Virus record (IMG/VR): IMGVR_UViG_3300045965_000268
Coordinates: 1-58,366 of that record
Direction: 5' to 3' (one strand)
Length of the DNA stretch: 58,366 nucleotides
Origin: a virus
Part shown: positions 39,933 to 47,651 of the stretch, one piece after another
Position numbering within the stretch: the first letter of the stretch is position 1
Layout: every line of letters begins with the position of its first letter
The notes under the pieces: generated by a model
What the model was told of the DNA's origin: nothing
The model's input: only the letters and a program-made list of their open reading frames with translations
Databases searched by the model: none
Position numbers and translations under genes: made by a program

Positions 39933-40283
39933 CTACCCGACTCCAGGCGTCGACACCGCCAGGGACAGCTCCAGATGCGGCAGCAGGTTCGTGACCCGAT
40001 GCACGAGCAGGACGTCGTACGTCACGCCGTCGACGACGAGGCGATCGCCCGTGACGACGTCCGTGTCGAACGGCACCAGCGCCTTGAACGTGGCGTCGAC
40101 GAGCAGACCCGCGTCGGTCTGGACCTGGCGACCACTGGCCCGCTGCACCGAGCAGGCCACGCCGGTAACGACCGTGAGGCTGAAGGTCTGCCGCGTCGCG
40201 CCACTCGAGGTCGGCGCCGCCGCCAGGGCCCGATTCACCGTCCCGCGCTGGTCGAGGAGGTCGAGGACCGCGGTCGTGTCCAC
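39933..40283 (-). CDS. Head closure/stopper protein
   Basis: 116 aa, beta-barrel-type: CSVQRASGRQVQTDAGLLVD, ATFKALVPFDTDVVTGDRLV, VDGVTYDVLLVHRV. This is the pattern of small head-tail stopper proteins (gp16/HK97 gp7-type position). It lies between the adaptor and the gp10-like protein. Confidence 0.7.
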   Translation of the reverse strand: MDTTAVLDLLDQRGTVNRALAAAPTSSGATRQTFSLTVVTGVACSVQRASGRQVQTDAGLLVDATFKALVPFDTDVVTGDRLVVDGVTYDVLLVHRVTNLLPHLELSLAVSTPGVG

Positions 40284-40877
40284 TTACGCCGCTCTCGACA
40301 CGTAGGGCCACACCAGGCCCTGGACATCGGCCGGCAGCCCGGATCGGTCCCCGCTCTCCGGATCCCGATACGATACGGACAGCTCGCCCGCCGTCTTCGA
40401 GGCGACGCCCGGCGTGACGTGGATCAGACGATGGCTGACCAAAAGAACGCAGGCGAGCTTCAGGTCATCCGTGACATCGACCAGGGTCGCGAACCGGCCC
40501 GCCGTGTAGACGACGGTCCACTCCGCCATGAGCCCGGCCGTGTTCTGCGGCACCGGCCAGTAACCCAAGTGCCGCAGCGAACCCGTGCGCGCGATGATGA
40601 GGTAGTCGGCCGCCGGCACCGTGTTCAGCGCCGGGTCCGTGATCGACGTCACCGCCACGATCGGGTACTTCCGCAGCCGCATGTACTCGCCCGTCGGTCG
40701 CGCGTAGACCTCGGTGAAGGTCCGCTGCATCAAGGCGTTCTGACAGAAGCCCTCGATGGCGAACGACGCGCCGGTGATCATGTTCTCCAGCCGTCGCTGA
40801 TCCTCGACGGACAGGTTCGACTGGCCGAGGTGCACCTGGGCGTAGTCGAGGTCGATCAGGTCAACCGGCGACGGCAT
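40284..40877 (-). CDS. Head-tail connector adaptor (gp6-like)
   Basis: 197 aa from ATG 40877. LIDLDYAQVHLGQSNLSVED, NMITGASFAIEGFCQNALMQ, then YPIVAVTSITDPA and LKLACVLLVSHRLIHV match the gp6-like connector family, which builds the ring below the portal. The order adaptor-stopper-gp10-terminator is standard. Confidence 0.75.
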   Translation of the reverse strand: MPSPVDLIDLDYAQVHLGQSNLSVEDQRRLENMITGASFAIEGFCQNALMQRTFTEVYARPTGEYMRLRKYPIVAVTSITDPALNTVPAADYLIIARTGSLRHLGYWPVPQNTAGLMAEWTVVYTAGRFATLVDVTDDLKLACVLLVSHRLIHVTPGVASKTAGELSVSYRDPESGDRSGLPADVQGLVWPYVSRAA

Positions 40878-41088
40878 GCTCGGCTCGGATGTGCTGATCG
40901 AGGTTCGACGGCACCAGGAAACGCACTCCGCAGCGCGAACACCGCTTCGCGTGCGCGAGCAGACTCTCGCCCGGGCCCGCCGCCGGTGCTTCCGACGGCG
41001 CAACCGCAGGCGAGAGCTGAGGAGCCGGCACCGCGGAGACGGACGGCACGACAACCGCCGTCTCCCGGTACCGATGGTGACGAGACAT
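40861..41088 (-). CDS. C2H2 zinc-finger microprotein
   Basis: 75 aa; the TGATG junction fixes the start. The middle is Pro/Ala-rich and the C-terminus is a classical finger CSRCGVRFLVPSNLDQHIRA followed by EH (C-x2-C-x12-H-x4-H). Unusual inside a head-tail operon. It overlaps the adaptor gene by 17 bp. Confidence 0.65.
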   Translation of the reverse strand: MSRHHRYRETAVVVPSVSAVPAPQLSPAVAPSEAPAAGPGESLLAHAKRCSRCGVRFLVPSNLDQHIRAEHAVAG

Positions 41089-41513
41089 CAGGCCGCCGGG
41101 AGCGTCCTGGCGTTGCCCAGGATGGCGAACATCCCGAACGCCGCCGCGGCGCTGTTGGCCGACGGCGTCCACGTCATCCGGACGTACCGCTTCGATCCCT
41201 TGTAGCCGATCGCCCGCAGCTTGTTGTCGTCCGAGAAGAGGTGATTCATGTCGGCCGCGAGCGTCCCGATCAGGTCGTTCGCGCCCGGCGCCGCCGTGTC
41301 GGAGAGCGCCGGATCGTCGCCGTGCTCCAGGGTGACGGCGAACGTCGCGTCGGCGTCGTCGAGCTGGCCCGTGTGCAGCACGAGCAGCACCGCCTCGTAG
41401 CCGGCGCGGTCGAGAATCGCCGACGCGACCGCCGTGGTACCGGTCGTCGAGGCGTTCGGGCCCCGCAGATTGACCAGCTTCAGCCTGTTCTTGAGGTCCG
41501 GCACTGCACTCAT
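41088..41513 (-). CDS. Minor head/virion protein after the capsid gene
   Basis: 141 aa: LKNRLKLVNLRGPNASTTGT, YEAVLLVLHTGQLDDADATF, AVTLEHGDDPAL, KRYVRMTWTPSANSAAAAFG. Compact beta protein of a type often found just after HK97 capsid genes, possibly a decoration or head-completion protein. Confidence 0.55.
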   Translation of the reverse strand: MSAVPDLKNRLKLVNLRGPNASTTGTTAVASAILDRAGYEAVLLVLHTGQLDDADATFAVTLEHGDDPALSDTAAPGANDLIGTLAADMNHLFSDDNKLRAIGYKGSKRYVRMTWTPSANSAAAAFGMFAILGNARTLPAA

Positions 41514-41576
41514 GTCATCTCTCCCTTCGCGCCTACCCGCGCGCCGTGAAGTCCTCGCTCGTTCCCGTCGTGCGGC

Positions 41577-42866
41577 TCAGACCTCGCACTTCTGGACGCG
41601 GAACGCCGCCTTGCGGAGCGGCTGTCCGCCCAGTCGCGCGTGCGGCAGAAGCCCGATGTTCGGCGCGAAGCGCTCGTTGAGCCGCTGCACGCGGAGATCC
41701 TGGCGATCGGCGATGCCGTAGTACCGCCAGTCGCCGAAGATGATCGGCAGCGTGGCCGAACCCGGATCGGCGACGAACTCGCTGTAGCGAACCGGCCGGC
41801 CCCAGAGCGTGTCGGGGGTGCTATTCGGCGGGATGATCGGGTAGCTCTGGTTGTCCTTCAGCTTCAGGATCCCGGCGTACCCGAGGCTCGACATCACGTA
41901 CGTCGCGCGCTGGCGGTACTGCGCCGGCAGGCTGTACGTCAGGTCGACGAGACCGTCGTACGTCAGCGCGGTCGCGCTGCCCGTCTTCACCGTCGTGATG
42001 CCGGCGCTGGCGTGCAGCACGCCGAGCGGCTGGCCCACACCGGAGCCGAGCAGGAACGCCGCGTCTTCGTCGAGCCCGCGAGTCTCCGCGATGATCTCGG
42101 CGAGGATCGAGTCCAGCGGTGCCGCCGAGTCGTTCAGCAGCTCTTGAGTCAGCTCGATCGCGTCGGGCTGCCACGAGTGCACCGGGATGCGCTCCTGGCC
42201 GAACTTCGGCTGGTTCTGCACCGTTGGCGCGGTACCACCAGTGACGTACCCTTCCGGCTTCCACGAACCGACGAAGCCGGTGCCGTAGATGTCGGCGTTG
42301 TTCGTCGCCGACTGGATCGACGGAAAGACCAGCACGCTCGACCCGGTCGGGATCACGCGCGCCAGGTTGCGCACGACGGTGAAGCCCGCGAGATCGCGGA
42401 TCACCTCGGACCGGAAGTCCTCGGGTACGAGGAACCCACCGAGGTCGCCCTGGGTACCGAGAAGCGCGTGCTGCTCTTGCGGGCCGAGGCTCGCCAGCAG
42501 CTCGCGCATCGCCTCTTGCGCGGCACCGAGACCGTGCTTGACGTAGGCGATGAACCCGAGCTTGTGCGCCGCCTTGTACTGCTCCCGAGTGTCCGGCTTC
42601 GGCGCCGCCGCAGTCCTCGCCTGCACACCGCTGACCGGCTCCGTCAGCTCGCGGCCGAACGACTCCAGCTTCAGCTCGCGCTCCAGGCGATCGAGGTCGC
42701 CGCGCAGCTTCTCAGCGTCGGCGTACTGCTTGTCGAACTTCGCCGACAGCTCCCGGACGTCCTCGCCCTTCTCCTGCTTCTCGGCGATCTGCTTGCCCGT
42801 CTCCCGGGCATCGAAGATCGCTTTCCCGTAGGCGTCGCGCTTCTCACGAATCTTGCTGTCGAGCAT
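41577..42866 (-). CDS. Major capsid protein, HK97 fold
   Basis: 429 aa. The N-terminal 100 residues are a charged coiled-coil delta/scaffold domain (IAEKQEKGEDVRELSAKFDK, LDRLERELKLESFGRELTEP) expected to be removed by the prohead protease. The HK97 core follows: GGFLVPEDFRSEVIRDLAGF, NLARVIPTGSSVLVFPSIQS, IELTQELLNDSAAPLDSILA, GVGQPLGVLHA, YVMSSLGYAGILKLKDNQSY, SATLPIIFGDWRYYGI. Preceded by the protease gene. Confidence 0.97.
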   Translation of the reverse strand: MLDSKIREKRDAYGKAIFDARETGKQIAEKQEKGEDVRELSAKFDKQYADAEKLRGDLDRLERELKLESFGRELTEPVSGVQARTAAAPKPDTREQYKAAHKLGFIAYVKHGLGAAQEAMRELLASLGPQEQHALLGTQGDLGGFLVPEDFRSEVIRDLAGFTVVRNLARVIPTGSSVLVFPSIQSATNNADIYGTGFVGSWKPEGYVTGGTAPTVQNQPKFGQERIPVHSWQPDAIELTQELLNDSAAPLDSILAEIIAETRGLDEDAAFLLGSGVGQPLGVLHASAGITTVKTGSATALTYDGLVDLTYSLPAQYRQRATYVMSSLGYAGILKLKDNQSYPIIPPNSTPDTLWGRPVRYSEFVADPGSATLPIIFGDWRYYGIADRQDLRVQRLNERFAPNIGLLPHARLGGQPLRKAAFRVQKCEV

Positions 42867-42888
42867 CGCTGTCGTCTCCCTTCCCGGG

Positions 42889-43746
42889 TTACGGCGTGAG
42901 GGCGTACGCCCCGAGCTGGTCGAGGGCCAAAGTGCGCAGCTTGGAAGCGACGCTCGCGGCGATGAGCCGCTGCTCGTGAGCGTCGACGTCGGCGCGCGTC
43001 TGCACGTCTTCCGAGTCCGGTTTCGACTTCGGCTCCGCGGCGTCGAGCAACGCCTGGAGCGCGGTGATCGCGTCGCTCACCAGCCCGCGATTCCGGCCGC
43101 TGAGCACCTTCCCCTCGTGCGCCTCACGGAGCAGCGCGGCGCACGCCGAGAAGGCGAGCGACGTCGTGTCCGGATCGGTGGCGTCGAGGACAGAGCGGAG
43201 GAAGGTGTCGAGCTGTCCGCTCTCGATCGCACGGCGAGCGGCGGCGTGAACCGCCTGGATCTTCGCCATCGGATCCGCGGCGAAGGTGACGAGGCTGAAC
43301 TCCCAGAGCTTCGCCTCGAAGATGTGCCGCGTGACCGGCCGGTTCTCTTCGTTCGTGCGCTCTTCGGTGCGCACGGGATCGAACCCGATCGACAGCTCGT
43401 CGATCACGCCGTCCCGCAACAGCGTGAGCGCGTCCTTGCCGAGCGCCGTCTGGCTGATCTTCGCGGTGACCGCGAGCCCCTCGTACGTCTCGACCATCTC
43501 GGTCGGAACGCCGATCGGCTTCGAGGTCTCGTGCTGCCAGAGCACCTTGACGCGACCGCGATCTTCGAGCAGCGTCTTGGCGAACGCGCCGCGCTCGATG
43601 ATCGTCGGCACCCACGCGTCGACGACCGACCCGAACACCGACGCCATGCCCTTGAACGAGCCGGCTTCGAGGTTCACGTCGGAGGTCGCGAACTTCGCCG
43701 CGAAGGACTCCAGCGGGCCCGCCGTCCGGTTCAGCTTCAGTCGCAT
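42889..43746 (-). CDS. HK97-family prohead protease
   Basis: 285 aa. GSFKGMASVFGSVVDAWVPT, VKVLWQHETSKPIGVPTEM (His72), DGVIDELSIGFDPVRTEER (Ser119) and LWEFSLVTFAADPMA follow the U35/S78 serine-protease pattern. A C-terminal helical extension (about 170-285) may act as internal scaffold. It precedes the capsid gene and follows an intra-operon terminator. Confidence 0.95.
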   Translation of the reverse strand: MRLKLNRTAGPLESFAAKFATSDVNLEAGSFKGMASVFGSVVDAWVPTIIERGAFAKTLLEDRGRVKVLWQHETSKPIGVPTEMVETYEGLAVTAKISQTALGKDALTLLRDGVIDELSIGFDPVRTEERTNEENRPVTRHIFEAKLWEFSLVTFAADPMAKIQAVHAAARRAIESGQLDTFLRSVLDATDPDTTSLAFSACAALLREAHEGKVLSGRNRGLVSDAITALQALLDAAEPKSKPDSEDVQTRADVDAHEQRLIAASVASKLRTLALDQLGAYALTP

Positions 43747-43771
43747 CGCCCCTCGGGTGCCGGCGACTGGA

Positions 43772-43815
43772 CAAACAAAAAGCCCCCGGGGCCGTTGCTT
43801 CTGGCCCCGGGGGCT
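43772..43815 (-). terminator. Strong intrinsic terminator inside the late operon
   Basis: On the minus strand a perfect 13-bp stem (AGCCCCCGGGGCC paired with GGCCCCGGGGGCT, 9-nt loop) is followed by TTTTTGTTTG, a textbook rho-independent terminator. It lies between the small genes after the portal and the protease gene, so protease and capsid need read-through, anti-termination or their own promoter. Confidence 0.85.
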
Positions 43816-43858
43816 CGGCTTGTGTCCGGTCGCCCGTCAGGTCGTTACTTCAATGGCT

Positions 43859-44074
43859 CTACCCGGTAACACGACCTCGGGAAGAATTGCAAGTATTTTC
43901 CCCAGTCGGTAACACCACGGCTTGTGTCTCGGCCGAGAAATGTGCCTTCAGGTCGTGGCCCATGTATGCGCCGTCTCTGAAGTTAATCGCGATCTGCCCC
44001 GTCCAGCCGCCGTCGATCAGGAGCTTGATGTGCTGGAGCACGTCGAGAGGGATCGGGGTAACGGAAGTCGCCAT
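43859..44074 (-). CDS. Small protein after portal
   Basis: 71 aa; the start ATG shares a base with the upstream stop. LDVLQHIKLLIDGGWTGQIA, INFRDGAYMGHDLKAHF: a short helix then a beta hairpin, like several small phage proteins of unknown role. Located just before the terminator. Confidence 0.55.
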   Translation of the reverse strand: MATSVTPIPLDVLQHIKLLIDGGWTGQIAINFRDGAYMGHDLKAHFSAETQAVVLPTGENTCNSSRGRVTG

Positions 44075-44202
44075 CAGGCGAGGCTCCGGACAGGGGTCCA
44101 GTGCGCGTCGATGAAGGGACGCATCACTTTCGTCCGCTTCGGATGACAGAGCTTTCGTATCGCTTTCGACTCGATCTGTCGGATCCACGGACGGTCGACC
44201 AT
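44074..44202 (-). CDS. 42-aa basic microprotein
   Basis: MVDRPWIRQIESKAIRKLCH, then PKRTKVMRPFIDAHWTPVRS. ATGA overlap with the portal stop, and TGATG at its own end. Strongly basic, so possibly nucleic-acid-binding. Function unknown. Confidence 0.6.
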   Translation of the reverse strand: MVDRPWIRQIESKAIRKLCHPKRTKVMRPFIDAHWTPVRSLA

Positions 44203-46604
44203 CAGCCCTTCAGCACCAGGGTCGTCGTGCACCGACACGCCGGATGTGCCGGCGGCGTCATGACGGCTGTCCCATCGGGCAGCGTGAACGGCTCATCGAG
44301 CCCGACGAGCGCATGCTCCGCCATCGGCAAGCAGATCTCCTCGTCGAGGCGATCGTCATCGGTAACGAGCCACTTCCGCCGCGCCGTCTCGTCGATCGAG
44401 CCTTCCTCACGCGCCTGCACCCACTGTTCCCGCTGCCCCTGATTCGCGGCCGCGATCGACTCCGTGCGCCCGATCAACTCCGCGCGCTTGCGCAGCGTGC
44501 GGCGCGCGTACTTGTCGGTCATGCGTTGGACCTGATCCTCCGGCCGGCCCTCGTCGAGCAGCTCACGCCGATACGCATGCACCGCGTTGACCTGGCGCTG
44601 CGTCAACCCGAGCCCGGCGTCGAGCACCATCTTCGCGGTCTGATTCACCTGGAGCCCTGCCTCGATCGACTGCACGATCGCGGCACGCAGCGCCTCCCGC
44701 TGGCTCGACGACACTTCGACCACCAGCGCGACGCCATGGTTCTGCGCCCAGGCGGCGACCCGCGGATTCGTCACGTTGAACCCGATCCCGATGTTGAGCG
44801 CGGACGCCGTCGCCTGGCCCGCCGCGATCACGGTCTGCTGCAAGATCGGCGGGAGCGAGTCGAGCAGCTCCGCCTCGCCGACCTCCGACCAGCGGATCGC
44901 ACCGATCGCGCGATCGATGTCCCCCACAGACAGCGCCGCCTCCAGCGCAGCGCGGTCCGCCTCGCTGCGCGTCTTCGTCACCGCAGCAATGAACGCGTTC
45001 CGGAGTCGAGGATCCGCGGCATCGGCAACGGCGTGCAGGGCCCGGACGACCGAGTCGTTCGACGCCCAGGTCTCCGACGCCCAGGACTCGACGGCCCGAT
45101 GAAGGTCGCGCTTCGCCGTACGCAGATCACGCGCGAGAAGATCCCCGACGTGATCCGCGATGATCCGAGCTGGCGGAAGAGCCCGCTGCTGCCGCGCCTG
45201 GAACATGTGCGCTCGTCGCTGCTTCAGGTTCGGCGGCACGTTCCCGTTGCCGTTGCCGTTGCCGTTGCCGTTCCCGTTGCCGTTCCCGTTCGCCGGCATC
45301 GCCATCGGATCGAAGGCCGGCGCCAGCTCGCTCTTGAACATGTCGCCCTCGTCCCCGAGCGCCTCCATCCCGACGACCTCGCGCGCCTCGTTCTTCGTGA
45401 GCAGATCCGCTTCGTACCCCTGCACCGCCCACTTCCGCCGCGTGTCCTGGTTCTCCTGGAGCGCCTCGACCATCCCCGTGTCGAACACGATGCGGAGATC
45501 GTCCCCGAACTCCGCGGCGAGATCCACCGTCAGCAGCTCGCCAAGATCCGCGCAGAGCGGCGCGAGCGTCTCCTGCCAGAACGACTTCCGGTATTCCTTC
45601 GCATTGCTGTACGTCGCATGCTCCAGCCCGACCAGGGCCCCGACCACGACGGCCGGCACGCCGATGACGCCGCAGATCCTCGACTCCGTCAGTCCGAAGA
45701 TCGGCGCGATGTCGAGGCGCTCGATCTTCGCGGCGATCTGCTGATAGGTAACATCGCCGTCGAGGATCGAGACGTCGTGCCAGTTGCCGACCGGCCGTCC
45801 CCCGAACCAGCCGCCGACCATCTCGCCGATCCAGCCCAGCGTGCTGCGACGCGCCGGGCCCGCATGCTGTTCCTTCCAGAGCGCCTTCAACCGCTCACGC
45901 TCCTCGGACGGCACCTTGCCCTTGAACGTGAGCACGCCAGCCGGCACGCCAGCGTTGTAGAAGAACGCGCGCACGAACTCGACACCCTGGTTGTCGAGGT
46001 CGCCGAGGCTCGCCAGCACCGAGATCGGCGAGATCCCGTAGTAGTCGTTGAGCGGATCCGGCGCCCACATCTTTTGAATCATGTCCGCCGGCTCGATCGG
46101 GATCTTCCGCTCGTTGCCCTCGACCGCGTACTCGTAGCCCTCGACGCGGCCGTTCTGCCCAGGCTTCACACGCACGCGATCAGGACGCAACGGCCACAGC
46201 TCCACGACGTTGCGCCGCTCCGCGCGCACCTTGTGCAGGTACCCGTTCCCGCCGCAATAGAGATACGTGATGTACCGCTGCAACATCGCCGTGCGGGACT
46301 TGTCGGCCGGGTTCGGCTTGTCGAGCAAGCGCCGGAGCGGATGATTCCGCTCGACGTCGATCAGCGTCCCATCTGCCTGCTCACGTGCGACCCGCAACGG
46401 CGGCTCGCACAACGACGTCGCGATCTCGTTGATGCACGCGCACACGAGCGCGTTCCGTCGGAATCCGCTGTCGGCGAGCAGACGATAGTTGTCCGGATGC
46501 GGCAGCGGCCGCCCCTGCTGCCACGTCGGGACGGAGCGAGCCACGACCGAATCCGCCCTCGGCGTCATCCCCATTGCGCGCGCGAACCGTTCCATCAGCC
46601 CCAT
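44202..46604 (-). CDS. Portal protein fused to MuF-like head protein
   Basis: 800 aa. Residues 1-430 are an HK97-type portal (LVCACINEIATSLCEPPLRV, YLYCGGNGYLHKVRAERRNV, YYGISPISVLASLGDLD, GVPAGVLTFKGKVPSEERE). A linker of eight to nine Gly-Asn units (about 438-456) leads to a C-terminal Mu gpF-like domain: RAELIGRTESIAAANQGQRE, then PPAHPACRCT. In most phages portal and MuF are separate genes. The fusion puts a MuF copy on every portal subunit. Confidence 0.9.
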   Translation of the reverse strand: MGLMERFARAMGMTPRADSVVARSVPTWQQGRPLPHPDNYRLLADSGFRRNALVCACINEIATSLCEPPLRVAREQADGTLIDVERNHPLRRLLDKPNPADKSRTAMLQRYITYLYCGGNGYLHKVRAERRNVVELWPLRPDRVRVKPGQNGRVEGYEYAVEGNERKIPIEPADMIQKMWAPDPLNDYYGISPISVLASLGDLDNQGVEFVRAFFYNAGVPAGVLTFKGKVPSEERERLKALWKEQHAGPARRSTLGWIGEMVGGWFGGRPVGNWHDVSILDGDVTYQQIAAKIERLDIAPIFGLTESRICGVIGVPAVVVGALVGLEHATYSNAKEYRKSFWQETLAPLCADLGELLTVDLAAEFGDDLRIVFDTGMVEALQENQDTRRKWAVQGYEADLLTKNEAREVVGMEALGDEGDMFKSELAPAFDPMAMPANGNGNGNGNGNGNGNGNVPPNLKQRRAHMFQARQQRALPPARIIADHVGDLLARDLRTAKRDLHRAVESWASETWASNDSVVRALHAVADAADPRLRNAFIAAVTKTRSEADRAALEAALSVGDIDRAIGAIRWSEVGEAELLDSLPPILQQTVIAAGQATASALNIGIGFNVTNPRVAAWAQNHGVALVVEVSSSQREALRAAIVQSIEAGLQVNQTAKMVLDAGLGLTQRQVNAVHAYRRELLDEGRPEDQVQRMTDKYARRTLRKRAELIGRTESIAAANQGQREQWVQAREEGSIDETARRKWLVTDDDRLDEEICLPMAEHALVGLDEPFTLPDGTAVMTPPAHPACRCTTTLVLKG
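45237..45293 (-). repeat. Hexanucleotide repeat coding the Gly-Asn linker
   Basis: About nine tandem GTTGCC/GTTCCC units on the plus strand (GGC-AAC or GGG-AAC codons on the coding strand) give the Asn-Gly tract between portal and MuF domains. Simple repeats like this change length easily by slippage. Confidence 0.85.
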
Positions 46605-46607
46605 GGC

Positions 46608-46841
46608 CTACTCCTTCTCGCCGCCCTCGGCGGAGACGGCCGCCGTCGACGGCGTGCTCGTCCAGTCCAGAGCGAATAGGCCGCAGTCGCACACTAGCGG
46701 CGGTAACTGTCCCCGGAGCGTCACGCACTCCGCCCCGTACATCGCACGATGCACGTAGCCTCGATGATCCAGCGGAATCACCGCGACGTCTCCGCTGAGA
46801 TAGCGCGTCTTCACGTGAGCCCGAGTCCAGGTCAGAGTCAC
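46608..46841 (-). CDS. Hypothetical protein upstream of portal
   Basis: 77 aa, GTG start in GTGA overlap with the J-domain gene. VTLTWTRAHVKTRYLSGDVA, VIPLDHRGYVHRAMYGAECV, LVCDCGLFALDW. No family recognised; the CDC pair may bind metal. Confidence 0.5.
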   Translation of the reverse strand: MTLTWTRAHVKTRYLSGDVAVIPLDHRGYVHRAMYGAECVTLRGQLPPLVCDCGLFALDWTSTPSTAAVSAEGGEKE

Positions 46842-47179
46842 GAGAACGTCACCGTGGTAGTCGCGCTCGCCGTCGCCGTCGAGGATGACGACCACGTGTA
46901 CGACATGCTCGGGTGATACCGGACGCTGACGACCCGAGGCTGCGGCCGCCGGATCTCCAGCCGCACCTTCTCCGCCTCGTCCGCGGCCGCGTTGATCAGC
47001 TTCATCCGCTCGGGGTCGCCGCCCTTGTCGGGATGATGCCGCGCCGCCAGCACCCGACGATGGCGCGCCACGGCGCCCTTCCACTGGTCGAGGACACGCT
47101 GCGCGTGCGCCTGAGACGAGCAGAGCGCGAAGTCCGGCGGCGCGATCTCCAGAACGGCGCAGACGTCGGCGAGCGTCAC
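46838..47179 (-). CDS. J-domain (DnaJ-like) protein
   Basis: 113 aa, GTG start (GTGA). Helix, then RHRRVLAARHHPDKGGDPER with the HPD signature at residues 49-51, then MKLINAAADEAEKVRLEI, matches a J domain shortened to helices II and III. The C-terminal tail is Ser/Thr-rich. J domains stimulate Hsp70/DnaK, so it could recruit host DnaK for head assembly or act on another target. Confidence 0.7.
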   Translation of the reverse strand: MTLADVCAVLEIAPPDFALCSSQAHAQRVLDQWKGAVARHRRVLAARHHPDKGGDPERMKLINAAADEAEKVRLEIRRPQPRVVSVRYHPSMSYTWSSSSTATASATTTVTFS

Positions 47180-47535
47180 CGCTTCCTCCCCGGATGCATC
47201 GGCTGTCGGTACGCCGCCGGCTTCCCCGTCGAGATCGTCGGAGGCTCGGGCGGACGCGGTGCCGAGGGCTGCGCGACTTGCTCCGTCAGCCCGTGCCGCG
47301 AGGCTACGGTGTGCGCCGCCGCGATCAACCAGCCCGCGATCGCCCGCGGCTCGATCGGCCCGAAGCCACCGTTGATGCCCTCGGCGAACACGCTCGCGAC
47401 CCAGAACTTCTCCGGCTGACCCGGCACCTCGGCGATGTACGTCGTCACCGCCAGCACGCCAGAGTCCGGGAGAAGTTGGGGACGATCGAAGCGACGACGA
47501 AGAAAGTCGAGCAAGCGAGCAGCGAGGTGGGTCAT
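47176..47535 (-). CDS. Hypothetical protein in cargo cassette
   Basis: 119 aa: HLAARLLDFLRRRFDRPQLL, VLAVTTYIAEVPGQPEKFWV, INGGFGPIEPRAIAGWLIAA. The Pro-rich tail looks disordered. Coupled on both sides. No family recognised. Confidence 0.5.
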   Translation of the reverse strand: MTHLAARLLDFLRRRFDRPQLLPDSGVLAVTTYIAEVPGQPEKFWVASVFAEGINGGFGPIEPRAIAGWLIAAAHTVASRHGLTEQVAQPSAPRPPEPPTISTGKPAAYRQPMHPGRKR

Positions 47536-47651
47536 ACGGACTCCTGGACGAGCCCGTGCTTACACCAGCACGTCGCATGCTCCGCGTTCACGTGCGCCCG
47601 CACATCCGCCCTCGTCTCGAAGGTCCGAGGACACCACGGACAGGCATGCAT
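47532..47651 (-). CDS. 39-aa C2H2 zinc-finger microprotein
   Basis: Almost the whole protein is one finger: CPWCPRTFETRADVRAHVNA then EH (C-x2-C-x12-H-x4-H), followed by CWCKHGL. The start overlaps the upstream stop (TGATG). Similar in type to the finger at 40861. Confidence 0.65.
   Translation of the reverse strand: MHACPWCPRTFETRADVRAHVNAEHATCWCKHGLVQESV

Noticed and set aside
39532-39944. 12-bp direct repeat GGAGTCGGGTAG at two successive gene ends
   Set aside because: It encodes a short Gly-Val-Gly terminus with stop in both cases; too short and GC-rich to claim more than chance or local duplication.
44244-46679. 811-codon open frame on the plus strand opposite the portal-MuF gene
   Set aside because: GC-rich codon bias on the minus strand suppresses stops on the opposite strand. 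The translation is Arg/Pro/His-rich with no domain, while the minus frame is a clear portal.
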